Part shown: piece after piece, positions 31,377 through 38,873 of the stretch
Numbering within the stretch: position 1 is the first letter of the stretch
How the letters are laid out: each line of letters begins with the position of its first letter
DNA from: Planctomycetota bacterium
GTDB taxonomy: Bacteria; Planctomycetota; UBA1135; UBA2386
Reading direction: 5' to 3'
NCBI GenBank assembly: GCA_016235155.1
Contig: JACRLW010000003.1
Location: forward strand, 1 to 38,873
Length of the DNA stretch: 38,873 nt
The notes under the pieces: generated by a model
The model's input: the letters and a program-made list of their open reading frames with translations, nothing else
What the model was told of the DNA's origin: nothing
Database searches by the model: none
Position numbers and translations under genes: made by a program

Positions 31377-33286
31377 CGCTCGAGGATCTCCTGTTCGAGG
31401 CGTTGGCCGTCGCGCAGGGTCACCACGATCCGTGTCGCGGCGAAACGGTGCGCCGATTCGCGTGCCGCCGATTCCTCCGCCGGCACGAACGAGAGCTCCC
31501 AGTCGCCGGCGGGAAGTGGGGGGAACGCGAAGCGACCGGAGCTGTCGGCGCGGGTGCGCGCGAAGCGGCGCGGCGTGTCGCCGCCGACCGGATCGGCCTG
31601 CACGAGTGCATCCGGCGCGGGCGAGCCGCCGGCGCGCACGCAGCGACCGAGGACCGTCGCGCCGCGATCGAGGGTGACGTCGGGAAGGCGGACCTTGGTC
31701 GCGGTCAGGTCGAGCGTGACGATCTCGCCGAGCGCCGAGGCGTGGTCGGCGGCGGTCGCATGGAGCCGGAACCGCGGGGACTTCGCGCGCAGGGCGGCGC
31801 GACCGTGTTCGTCGGTGCGCACCGTCTGCGCTGGAGCGTCGCGCGTGGCGCGGCAGAGCAATTCGGCGAAGGCGGTGCCGTCGTGGTCGGCGGGGAGCAT
31901 CTCGAGTTCGGCGTGCGGAAGCGGACGACCGTTCGCGTCGCGAACGACCAGTTCGACGAGCGGCGCCTCGCGCAGCGAGAAGACCGCGGTCCGGTCGGGA
32001 TCGCGGGTGGGCTCGACGACGTCGCTCCGCTGCGACGCGTGCCGATCCGACGAAAAGCTCAGCCTGAATCTTCCGGCGGGCAGGCCCTCGACCAGGAACG
32101 AGCCGTCGCGACCGCTGCGCGTCGCCGGCCGCACGATGCGATGGGCGCGGACGAGCGGCGGGCCGCCGTCGGGCAGCGCCGTCACCACCACGCCTTCCAC
32201 CGGCGTTCCGTCGCCGGCATCGACGATGCGCCCCGCGAGCGCGAGTCCGCGATCGAAGCGGAGCAGGAGCGGCGTCGCCGCGGGCGAGGGCACGTCGTTC
32301 TGCTCGACGGGTTCGAAGGCCGCCGTTTCCGCGCGCACTTGCAGGCGTCCGACCGGCAGTCCCACGGCGCGGAACTCGCCCGCAGTGCCGCTGGTCACGA
32401 CCGTCGCGCCGCCGTCGCCGGTCGTGATCGTGACCATCGCGCCGGGCACGGGTTCACCCATCGGCCCGAGCACGCGTCCGCCGAGTGCGTGGCCTTCGCC
32501 GAGAACGACGCGGAGGACCGGGGTGATCGCAGCGGCCTCGGGTTGCTGGTGGACGAGCTCCGACGTCGCGCGGCCGTCGGCCTCGACGCGGACGGTCCAG
32601 TCGCCGGCGCCGATCCCGTAGACGACGCCCTTGCCGTCGCGAGCCGTCGCCACGATGCGCCGCTGCGCGAGCGCCCCTCCGATCAGAGGATCGAAGAGGA
32701 CCGGCGCGACGGTGATTCGGGCTCCGGCGACGGGTTGCCCGCGCTCGGCGTCGACGAGTTCGACGACGAGACCGAGACTCGTGTGCAGGACGACCTCGCC
32801 GAGTTCTACGACCGCGCGATCGCGCTGCTCGATCACGTAGCTCGCGGAGGGATAGCGCGGGTGTTCGACGAGCAGGACGAGCTCGCGCGGTTCCTCGATG
32901 CGCAGCGCGAAGCGGCCGTCGACGCCGGTCGCGCCCGACGCGACTCGCGTCGAACCGCTCGCGTCACCGTCGAGCCAGGCGTCGCGGGGCGGCAGGAAGG
33001 TCAGCGCGACTCCCGCCAGCGGGCGGGCTGTCGCGTCGAGGACACGCCCCGTCACCAGCAGACCTTCGATCGGCGTGGCGGGGACGAGGGGCGTCATCGG
33101 CACCACGTTCGTTGTGGGTTCGACGGCGCGGCGTTCCGCGCCGGCTTGCTGCTGCCGCGCCTCACCGGGTCTTGATGACGCAGACCCCGGGTCCGGATCG
33201 GGAGCGGGGCGCTCGTCGCGCGACGCCAGCAACCAGATCGTCGCCGCTGCGATCGCGAGCGCGGCGACGGGGAGCAACGGCTTCAC
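31373..33286 (-). CDS. Membrane-anchored protein with carboxypeptidase-regulatory-like beta domains, divergent member (637 aa)
   Basis: The N-terminal helix LLPVAALAIAAATIWLLAS is followed by a Pro/Asp/Gln-rich linker and a series of about six beta domains of the carboxypeptidase-regulatory-like type. Examples are VTGRVLDATARPLAGVALTF with GVDGRFALRIEEPRELVLLV, and LGGRVLGPMGEPVPGAMVTI with GEFRAVGLPVGRLQV. It belongs to the same family as the next two genes downstream but is much less similar to them than they are to each other. The GTG at 33286 was chosen because it overlaps the stop of the iron-sulfur protein gene by four bases (GTGA), and its own stop overlaps the next ATG. The three genes therefore form a coupled unit. 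It is expected to face outside the cytoplasm; function unknown. Confidence 0.87.
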   Translation of the reverse strand: MKPLLPVAALAIAAATIWLLASRDERPAPDPDPGSASSRPGEARQQQAGAERRAVEPTTNVVPMTPLVPATPIEGLLVTGRVLDATARPLAGVALTFLPPRDAWLDGDASGSTRVASGATGVDGRFALRIEEPRELVLLVEHPRYPSASYVIEQRDRAVVELGEVVLHTSLGLVVELVDAERGQPVAGARITVAPVLFDPLIGGALAQRRIVATARDGKGVVYGIGAGDWTVRVEADGRATSELVHQQPEAAAITPVLRVVLGEGHALGGRVLGPMGEPVPGAMVTITTGDGGATVVTSGTAGEFRAVGLPVGRLQVRAETAAFEPVEQNDVPSPAATPLLLRFDRGLALAGRIVDAGDGTPVEGVVVTALPDGGPPLVRAHRIVRPATRSGRDGSFLVEGLPAGRFRLSFSSDRHASQRSDVVEPTRDPDRTAVFSLREAPLVELVVRDANGRPLPHAELEMLPADHDGTAFAELLCRATRDAPAQTVRTDEHGRAALRAKSPRFRLHATAADHASALGEIVTLDLTATKVRLPDVTLDRGATVLGRCVRAGGSPAPDALVQADPVGGDTPRRFARTRADSSGRFAFPPLPAGDWELSFVPAEESAARESAHRFAATRIVVTLRDGQRLEQEILER

Positions 33287-33606
33287 GGCGCGCAACCCTC
33301 CGCGGCGCACCGCGTGCGCGTCGTGGTTCGTGCGATGAGATCGAGCAGGTCGAAGCGACAGGTCGCGCAGCCGGTGCCGGCGCGGGTGCGCACGGCGAGG
33401 TCCTCGACCGAGCAACAGCCTTCACGGATCGCGTCGAGCAAGGTCCCTTCGTGCACGTGCCGACAGAAGCACACCAGCGGATCGCTCGTGGCGTTCGACG
33501 CCGGTTTCGGCGGCGTCACCGGCAGGTTCGAGGGGGTCGTCGACACGGCGGACTTCGTCGTTTCGGCAGGCGTGTGCGCGTTGCTTGCGGTGCGGCGCCG
33601 TTCCAT
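33283..33606 (-). CDS. BFD-type [2Fe-2S] protein (107 aa)
   Basis: The C-terminal half is a bacterioferritin-associated-ferredoxin-like domain. It has CFC (Cys46, Cys48) with RHVHEGTLLDAIREG, then SVEDLAVRTRAGTGCATC (Cys80, Cys83), the four cysteines that bind a [2Fe-2S] cluster in this family. Known members either release iron from bacterioferritin or are redox modules in larger enzymes. The first 43 residues are Thr/Pro/Ser-rich and probably disordered, which is longer than in typical Bfd. The ATG at 33606 was chosen over upstream starts because these would overlap the divergent fhs gene. It is the first gene of the operon with the beta-domain proteins, an unexpected partnership. No bacterioferritin gene is in the window. 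Confidence 0.85.
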   Translation of the reverse strand: MERRRTASNAHTPAETTKSAVSTTPSNLPVTPPKPASNATSDPLVCFCRHVHEGTLLDAIREGCCSVEDLAVRTRAGTGCATCRFDLLDLIARTTTRTRCAAEGCAP

Positions 33607-33662
33607 GGCGCGTTCGAGCGGCCTAATGTAGCGCGGCCCCGGTTCCACCACCCCGCTCCACC

Positions 33663-35354
33663 GTGAACGACCTCGACATCTCGCGCGCGGCGACACTCCG
33701 TCCGTTGACGGAGGTCTCCCGCCGGCTCGGACTGCGTGACGACGACCTCGAGCCCTATGGCCGGACGATGGCCAAGGTCCGGCTCGACATTCTCAAGCGC
33801 GAGCCGCTGCGCGATTCGGCGCGCTACGTCGTGGTCACCGCGGTCAATCCGACGCCGCTCGGCGAGGGCAAGACGGTCCACACCGTCGGCATCTCGATGG
33901 CGCTCAATCGCATCGGCCGGCGCGCGGTGTGCGTGATCCGGCAGCCGTCGATGGGCCCGGTGTTCGGGATCAAGGGCGGCGCGGCCGGCGGCGGGCATTC
34001 CCAGGTCGTTCCACCCGAGGACTTCAACCTCCACCTGACCGGCGACTTCCACGCCGTCGCCGCGGCGAACAACCTGCTCGCCGCGATGGTGGACACGTCT
34101 CTCCTGCTCGACAACCCGCTGGACCTCGATCCGGCGAACGTGACGTGGCGTCGCGTGGTCGACGTGAACGACCGCGCCTTGCGCGAGATCGAGGTCGGGC
34201 TCGGCGGCGACAAGAACGGCGTGCCGAGGCGGACCGGCTTCGACATCACCGCGGCGAGCGAGGTGATGGCGGTGCTCGGCCTCGCCCGCAGTCCGGCGGA
34301 TCTGCGCGAGCGGCTCGGTCGCATCGTCGTCGGCTTCACGCACGGCGGCCGGCCGGTGACGGCGGAGCAGGTCAAGGCGGCGGGCTCGATGGCGGCAATC
34401 CTGCGCAAGGCGTTGATGCCGACCCTCATGCAGACGCTCGAGGGCACGCCGGCGCTCGTGCACACCGGACCGTTCGCCAACATCGCGCACGGCAACAGTT
34501 CGATCGTCGCCGACGAGATCGGATTGCGCTGCGCGGACTTCGTCGTCACCGAAGCGGGCTTCGGCGCCGACATGGGCGCCGAGAAGTTCTTCAACATCAA
34601 GTGCCGCGTCTCGGGGCTGCGGCCGCACGCGGCCCTGCTGGTGTGCACGGTGCGCGCGCTCAAGGTGCACTCCGGCCGCTTCGAGGTCGTCGCGGGCAAG
34701 AAGCTGCCCGACGGTCTGCTGCGCGAGGACCTCGACGCGATCCGCGCCGGCTCGGGCAACCTGGTCAAGCAGATCGAGAACGTGCGCTTGCACGGCGTGC
34801 CGGTGGTCGTCGCGGTGAACCGCTTCCCGAGCGACACCGACGCCGAGATCGCGCTGGTGCAACGCATCGCGCGCGAGTCCGGCGCCTTCGACGCCGCGGT
34901 CAGCACGCTCTACACCGACGGCGGCAAGGGCGGCGAGGAACTCGCGCACGCACTCGTGCGCGCGACGGACGAGCCGTCGACGTTCCGCTTCCTCTATCCC
35001 GAGCACGCCTGCCTCAAAGAGAAGATCGAGACGATCGCGCAGCGCGTCTATGGCGCGGGGCGCGTCGAGTACTCCGCGGTGGCCGAACAGAAGCTCGCCC
35101 ACTTCGAGTCGCTCGGCTGGGGGCGCTTCCCGATCTGCATGGCGAAATCGCAGTACTCGCTGTCGCACGACGCGAAGCTGCGGGGACGACCGGAGGGCTT
35201 CACCTTCCCGATCATCGATGTCCGCGCGGCGGTCGGCGCCGGGTTCGTGTATCCGATCGCCGGCGAGATCATGACCATGCCAGGGCTGGGTCGGACGCCG
35301 AACGCCGTCCACATCGACGTCGACGAGAACGGCGACATCCGCGGATTCATGTGA
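33663..35354 (+). CDS. fhs: Formate-tetrahydrofolate ligase (563 aa)
   Basis: Makes 10-formyl-tetrahydrofolate from formate, tetrahydrofolate and ATP in the cytoplasm, feeding one-carbon metabolism. The P-loop NPTPLGEGKT (Lys70) differs slightly from the common TPAGEGKT. Other blocks are typical: RQPSMGPVFGIKGGAAGGG, FNLHLTGDFHAVAAANNLLA, GFDITAASEVMAVLGLA, GPFANIAHGNSS, EAGFGADMGAEKFFNIKC and FTFPIIDVRAAVGAGFVYP. Length matches the family. The start is a GTG directly before the conserved N-terminus. The divergent iron-sulfur gene begins 57 bases away, so the two share a very short promoter region. No other folate-cycle gene is adjacent; fdhD at 17718 is the only other formate-linked gene in the window. 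Confidence 0.97.
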   Translation: MNDLDISRAATLRPLTEVSRRLGLRDDDLEPYGRTMAKVRLDILKREPLRDSARYVVVTAVNPTPLGEGKTVHTVGISMALNRIGRRAVCVIRQPSMGPVFGIKGGAAGGGHSQVVPPEDFNLHLTGDFHAVAAANNLLAAMVDTSLLLDNPLDLDPANVTWRRVVDVNDRALREIEVGLGGDKNGVPRRTGFDITAASEVMAVLGLARSPADLRERLGRIVVGFTHGGRPVTAEQVKAAGSMAAILRKALMPTLMQTLEGTPALVHTGPFANIAHGNSSIVADEIGLRCADFVVTEAGFGADMGAEKFFNIKCRVSGLRPHAALLVCTVRALKVHSGRFEVVAGKKLPDGLLREDLDAIRAGSGNLVKQIENVRLHGVPVVVAVNRFPSDTDAEIALVQRIARESGAFDAAVSTLYTDGGKGGEELAHALVRATDEPSTFRFLYPEHACLKEKIETIAQRVYGAGRVEYSAVAEQKLAHFESLGWGRFPICMAKSQYSLSHDAKLRGRPEGFTFPIIDVRAAVGAGFVYPIAGEIMTMPGLGRTPNAVHIDVDENGDIRGFM

Positions 35355-35463
35355 GGTCGACTGCATGCCGCGGGGTGCGGCGGCGGTCCCGAAAGAAGAC
35401 CCCGACTGCGGGGATCCTTGGCAGCGTCGCGGTTCCTGTCGAGTCGGAGCGCTGTTCGTGCCG

Positions 35464-35909
35464 ATGACGGGCGCGTCGAACGACAACGACGTCTGCGTGC
35501 GCGACATGGCCGACCCCGCTCCGACGACCAAGCTCTGGAATCTCGAGGTCCCCAAGTTGGAGGACGCCTTCGCTCCGCCCGAGCCGATGCCGGGTCAGAA
35601 GGCGAAGAGCGACGAACGTCGCTATGCGAACCGCGTCGACCTCGAGCGACCGATCCGCTACCGCTTCCCGACGATCCCCGCGGCCGCGACCTGGTCGCAG
35701 GGTCTCGTCGTGAACCTGTCCGAAACCGGCGGCGCGTTCCTCGTCGACGGCGCATGGGACCTCGTCGAGCGCATCGAGAGCGAGGAGTGGGTCCCGATCG
35801 ACATCGAGCTCCTCATCGACCAAGAGGGCAAGCAGCTCCCGCGACGGATCGCGAGCGGCGCATGCTGCACGATCTCCTCGACGACGCGATGCAGCCCGCG
35901 GCGGAGTGA
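35464..35909 (+). CDS. PilZ-domain protein with a probable frameshift near its 3' end
   Basis: PilZ domains bind cyclic di-GMP. Visible here are the RxxxR motif in DERRYANRVDLERP, the second motif NLSETGGAFLVDGAW and the strand VPIDIELLIDQEGKQLP. The domain then breaks off about 30 residues early. The original frame continues as low-quality sequence into the antisense of the next gene, while a different frame gives RMLHDLLDDAMQPAAE and a stop at 35909, four bases before the convergent gene. This suggests a frameshift near 35835-35860. Third-base GC is high from the ATG at 35464 on and lower before it, so I took that ATG; ATG 35506 and ATG 35365 are alternatives. The 109 bases after fhs contain nothing else recognisable. 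It may be a decayed gene. Confidence 0.55.
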
Positions 35910-35912
35910 GGC

Positions 35913-36749
35913 TCAGCGCGGCCGGCGCTCGACGCGGCCACGGCGGCCGATCCAGATCGCGTCGTCGCTGACGAACACGGCCGCGATCGGCTCGCCGCGT
36001 CCACTCACGATCGGTTCGGTGCTCCCGTCCGGTCCGACGAACCAGCAGCGTCCGTCGGCGGCTCCTGCGACGAAGCGCCGCGTGCCGGGGACCGCGGCGA
36101 GCGCGGTGATCGGCGTGCCGAGCGGCGTCGTGCTCGCGAGCAGTCGGCCGCGCGGGTCGTGTTCGCGTATGCGGCCGTCCCGTGAGGCCGACGCCAGCAC
36201 ACCGCCGTCGCCTGACCACGCCAACGCGAGCACCGGCGCGGCGTGGTCGCGCAGCACCAGCGGTGCTGGATCGCCGCCCGGGCCGATGCGGACGAGACCG
36301 TCGTGGCCTGCGCTCGCGAGCACGGCGCCGTGCCGTGCGAGCGCGTGCGCGGGACCGCCGTGCCAGCGGCGCGTGCCGCGCTCGGCGAGCGTCGCGGCGT
36401 CGAGTTCGATCACGCGGCCGTCGTCGCAGCCGCAGTGGAGCACGCCGCCCTCGTCGTCGAGTGCCAGCGCGACGATCAGGTCGTCGGCGAGTTCGACCCT
36501 CTTCGTCTCGCGGCCGGCGCGCCAGGCGACGACCATGCCGCGTTCGCCGGGGATGCCGCCCGCGAGGAAGAGCGTGCTCGTTCGCGACGACCACGCCAGG
36601 GCGACGACCCGCAGGTCGGGCGCGCAGAGGAGCACCGCCGCTTCGACGTCGACGCGCGCGACGCCGGCCTGGGAACAGGCGAGCAGTCCGAGTTCCGTGG
36701 CGCACAACGCGGTGACGGGACCGAGCAGGGCGACTCCGTCGCGCGGCAC
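35913..36749 (-). CDS. WD40-like beta-propeller protein (278 aa)
   Basis: Six or seven blades can be followed, each with a 'V.ALAWS..GG.LAS....DG.I..' pattern: ADDLIVALALDDEGGVLHCG, HGAVLASAGHDGLVRIGPGG, APVLALAWSGDGGVLASASR, PITALAAVPGTRRFVAGAAD. The final Asp-His boxes of classic WD40 repeats are only partly kept. No signal peptide or membrane helix is seen in the called protein, so it may be cytoplasmic or begin further upstream. The GTG at 36749 lies three bases after the stop of the DUF1501 gene, and the order DUF1553-DUF1501-WD40 is a recurrent planctomycetal arrangement. The partner's function is unknown, so no specific role is proposed. Confidence 0.8.
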   Translation of the reverse strand: MPRDGVALLGPVTALCATELGLLACSQAGVARVDVEAAVLLCAPDLRVVALAWSSRTSTLFLAGGIPGERGMVVAWRAGRETKRVELADDLIVALALDDEGGVLHCGCDDGRVIELDAATLAERGTRRWHGGPAHALARHGAVLASAGHDGLVRIGPGGDPAPLVLRDHAAPVLALAWSGDGGVLASASRDGRIREHDPRGRLLASTTPLGTPITALAAVPGTRRFVAGAADGRCWFVGPDGSTEPIVSGRGEPIAAVFVSDDAIWIGRRGRVERRPR

Positions 36750-36752
36750 GGA

Positions 36753-37958
36753 CTAGCAACGGCCGTCGCCGGTGCGCAGCGGCTCGTCGGGCACGCCGAG
36801 CAGGGCGACGAGCGTCGCGAACAGATCGGCGGGGGACAGAGGCCGCTCGACCGGTTCCTCGCCGCGCTCGTCGGTCGCGCCGACGACGACGCCCCTCTGC
36901 ACGCCGGCGCCGGCGAGCAGGACCGACTGCGCGCGCGGCCAGTGGTCGCGCCCACCGGCGGGATTGAGTCGCGGCGTGCGGCCGAACTCGCTCGCCACGC
37001 AGACGACCGTGCCGCGCGCGAGCGGTCCGTCGCGGAGTTCGTCGAGCAGGGCGCTGAGCGCGTCGTCGAGGGCGGTCAGCTTCGGCGGATAGGCGAAGCC
37101 GAGTTCGCGCGCGATGCCGCGGTGGTGGTCCCAGCCGGTGTCGCGCACCAGCACGACCCGCGCGCCGTGCTGCACGAGGCGCGCGGCGAGCAGGCAGGAC
37201 TGGCCGAGGCGATGGCGCCCGAAGCGCTCGCGCCGGGCCTGGGGTTCGCGCGCGATCGCGAAGGCGTCGCGCAACGCGGGCTCGTTCGCGAGGGCGCGCG
37301 CGTCGCGCACGAAGCGGTCGCGCGCCGTCTCGCTCGCGCTGCGCGGACCGGCGTCGCCGCCGTCGATCACCTCGAGGAAGCCCGCGGTCGCCTCGCGCGC
37401 GCGCGGTTCGAGATCGCGCACCGCGAAGTCGGGACGCGAGGGATCCCCGCCGACGGTGAACGGCGCGCACTCCGCCGGCAGGAAGCCGGGACCGCCTTCG
37501 AGCGGCGCGTCGGGAACGGCGACGTAGGCGGGCATCGCCCCGGATGCGCGCGCGTCGCGGAACGCGGCGATCGAACCGAGCGACGGCGGCACGAGCACCG
37601 GCGACGGCCGCGACCCGGTGAGGAAGTAGTGCGAGCCGCGGTCGTGATTGCCTTCGCCGTGCGTGATGCTGCGGATCAGGGCGACGCGGTCGAGCCGTTG
37701 CGCGGACTTCGCGAGGCCTTCGCCGACGAAGGTGCCGTCGACGTTGCCGCGGATCGAACGCAGTTCGCCTCGCACGTCCGGCGAACTGCCGGGCTTGCCG
37801 TCGAAGCTGTCGACGTGGCTGAGACCCCCGTCGAGCCAGACGAAGATCAGAGCACGAGCGTCACGCCGCTGAGGCGTCACGCGCGCGAGCCAGGGCAACA
37901 TCGCGAGCCCCGCGGCGAAGTCGCGGCGCGTGAGGAGGTGTCGATCCGGTTGCGTCAT
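36753..37958 (-). CDS. DUF1501 protein, twin-arginine exported (401 aa)
   Basis: The N-terminus HLLTRRDFAAGLAMLPWLA is a twin-arginine-type signal (Arg11-Arg12). The body has the sulfatase/alkaline-phosphatase-like pattern of DUF1501: FVWLDGGLSHVDSFDGKP, RSITHGEGNHDRGSHYFLTG, DTGWDHHRG, ASEFGRTPRLNPAGGRDHWP and VVVGATDERGEEPVER. The conserved Asp and His residues suggest a metal site, but the family's reaction is unknown. Members are abundant in Planctomycetota and are usually encoded next to DUF1549/DUF1553 proteins, as here (four-base gap). It ends LRTGDGRC. An extracytoplasmic hydrolase-like role, perhaps on sulfated or phosphorylated polymers, is inference. Confidence 0.93.
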   Translation of the reverse strand: MTQPDRHLLTRRDFAAGLAMLPWLARVTPQRRDARALIFVWLDGGLSHVDSFDGKPGSSPDVRGELRSIRGNVDGTFVGEGLAKSAQRLDRVALIRSITHGEGNHDRGSHYFLTGSRPSPVLVPPSLGSIAAFRDARASGAMPAYVAVPDAPLEGGPGFLPAECAPFTVGGDPSRPDFAVRDLEPRAREATAGFLEVIDGGDAGPRSASETARDRFVRDARALANEPALRDAFAIAREPQARRERFGRHRLGQSCLLAARLVQHGARVVLVRDTGWDHHRGIARELGFAYPPKLTALDDALSALLDELRDGPLARGTVVCVASEFGRTPRLNPAGGRDHWPRAQSVLLAGAGVQRGVVVGATDERGEEPVERPLSPADLFATLVALLGVPDEPLRTGDGRC

Positions 37959-37962
37959 TCCG

Positions 37963-38873
37963 TCACCGGCGCGAAGCGAACTCGCGCGAGAGGATCATCG
38001 CGTGGGCCAGGTCGCGGAGCGTGGCGTCGCGATCGGCGGATTCGCGCAGGGCGGCGGTGAATCGCGCGCGCTCGGTCTCCCGCGGCGCGCGGGTGAGCAG
38101 CAGTTCGCACAAGGCGACGACCTGCCGCTCGTCGTCGTCGTCGAGCGCGATCATGGTCAAGGCATTGCCCGGCGCGGTGAGTGCTTCGTGGAGCGCTGCG
38201 CCGTTCCAGAGTCCGAGCCAGCGCGCGAGCGGTGACGCCGTGGGTCCGAGCGGTTCGCCGCCGACGGCGAGCGCCGCGGCGAGCACCCGACCAAGGCGCC
38301 GGTCGTCGAGCGGGAGGGCTTCGCGGCGCGCGAGGTGGCGCGCACGCGCGGCGTCGCGCACGGGGTCGGCGAGATCCCGAGCGCTGTCGGTCCGGAATGC
38401 CGCGGAGTTCGCGATCACCGCGACCATCGGCCGCAGGCGGTAGCCGCCGCTCACGAACACGTGCACGAGTTCGTCGAGCATCGCGGCCTGCACGCCGGGG
38501 TTGGTCGGGCGATGGTCGTCGGCCGGTTCGACCGGTGCATGACCGCAGAGTTCGAGGACGACCCGGTTGGCGAGGTTGCGCGCGAACGCGCGCGGGTCGT
38601 CGCGCAACGCGGTGCTCAGGCGTGCGCGCGGCGGACCCGTTCGCGGATCGCGGCCGAGCAGGTCGAGCACGCGCGGGGTCGCCGCTTCGCCGGTGGCGGG
38701 ATCGAACAGGGCGCCTTGGTCCATGCCCGCGCCGGCGGCGGGTCGTGGATCGACGAAGAGCGCCGCGAAGGCGAGGTGATCGTGGCGACGCCAGCGATCG
38801 AGCGGGTGGTCGTGGCAGCGCGCGCAACCCAGCCGTACGCCGAGCACGGCGCGGCCGAAGAGCTCGGCGCGAT
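37963..38873 (-). CDS. DUF1549/DUF1553 (planctomycete cytochrome-associated) protein, N-terminal part cut by the window
   Basis: The frame is open to the window edge, so the 5' end is missing; about 300 residues are visible. The first visible residues RAELFGRAVLGVRLGCARCH and DHPLDRW are the end of DUF1549, with a CxxCH-type motif. The DUF1553 part shows FARNLANRVVLELCGHAPVE, PADDHRPTNPGVQAAMLDEL and the GGYRLRPMVAVIANSAAFR block, where the family norm is 'R.I..S.aYq.S'. The visible DUF1553 part looks shorter than in typical members. These proteins are exported and often carry a cytochrome c-like domain at the N-terminus, which would be outside the window here. It is followed by DUF1501 after four bases, clearly one operon. 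Confidence 0.9.
   Translation of the reverse strand, partial: RAELFGRAVLGVRLGCARCHDHPLDRWRRHDHLAFAALFVDPRPAAGAGMDQGALFDPATGEAATPRVLDLLGRDPRTGPPRARLSTALRDDPRAFARNLANRVVLELCGHAPVEPADDHRPTNPGVQAAMLDELVHVFVSGGYRLRPMVAVIANSAAFRTDSARDLADPVRDAARARHLARREALPLDDRRLGRVLAAALAVGGEPLGPTASPLARWLGLWNGAALHEALTAPGNALTMIALDDDDERQVVALCELLLTRAPRETERARFTAALRESADRDATLRDLAHAMILSREFASRR

Noticed and set aside
35365-36756. Continuation of the PilZ frame to a 463-codon protein
   Set aside because: Beyond about 35850 it is the antisense of the WD40-like gene and loses protein-like composition.
36243-38060. Plus-strand open frame of 605 codons opposite the DUF1501 gene
   Set aside because: DUF1501 motifs on the minus strand are clear; the plus translation is Arg/Ala/Glu-rich shadow.
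38800-38830. CARCH motif as proof of a c-type cytochrome
   Set aside because: In this position it belongs to the end of DUF1549; the cytochrome domain, if any, would be outside the window.
1-38873. tRNA, rRNA, CRISPR, insertion sequence, integrase or attachment-site repeats
   Set aside because: The spacers are short and show no cloverleaf, repeat-spacer series, transposase frame or flanking direct repeats.

Overview
The window is very GC-rich, gene-dense DNA. Its gene families point to the phylum Planctomycetota (inference): a DUF1549/DUF1553 protein followed by DUF1501 and a WD40-type propeller, two ECF sigma factors each coupled to a membrane Ser/Thr kinase, a kinase fused to a formylglycine-generating-enzyme (FGE) domain, and many large exported proteins of unknown function. 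No rRNA, tRNA, CRISPR array, insertion sequence or phage gene was found. There is no gene-free stretch longer than about 230 bases. Long open frames antisense to real genes are common because of the base composition; I treated them as shadows.

Region 1 (1-17490) is a surface and signalling region. Two ECF-sigma/kinase units lie about 4 kb apart in opposite orientation: 2784->1 on the minus strand and 6717->10815 on the plus strand. Around them are genes for exported proteins: a 793-aa protein, a Kelch-like propeller, a protein joined in frame to the second kinase, an FG-GAP protein and a protein with EF-hand-like loops. These five have unrelated central parts but appear to share a divergent C-terminal module of about 110-135 residues, and their predicted signal peptides end in Ala-Gln. 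ispG and a major-facilitator transporter lie among them (13417-15847).

Region 2 (17718-24589) is metabolic. It holds fdhD (minus strand), then a plus-strand run: a concentrative nucleoside transporter and a purine nucleoside phosphorylase (a nucleoside uptake and salvage pair), a GNAT-like protein, a membrane glycosyltransferase-like protein and class I fructose-1,6-bisphosphatase. Several of these genes overlap by four bases.

Region 3 (24596-33606, minus strand) reads, in transcription order, a small BFD-type [2Fe-2S] protein, three membrane-anchored proteins built of carboxypeptidase-regulatory-like beta domains, tryptophan 2,3-dioxygenase and a 510-aa exported protein. The first three genes overlap by four bases each. 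The second beta-domain gene is broken by a frameshift with an apparent deletion of about 28 codons compared with its neighbour.

Region 4 (33663-38873) has formate-tetrahydrofolate ligase and a PilZ-domain gene with a probable frameshift on the plus strand. On the minus strand is the typical planctomycetal set DUF1553 (cut by the window edge), DUF1501 and WD40-like propeller, separated by only 3-4 bases.

The points most worth following up are the shared C-terminal module with the Ala-Gln signal peptides, the in-frame kinase/exported-protein ORF, the frameshifted beta-domain paralogue, and the coupling of an iron-sulfur protein to the beta-domain proteins.
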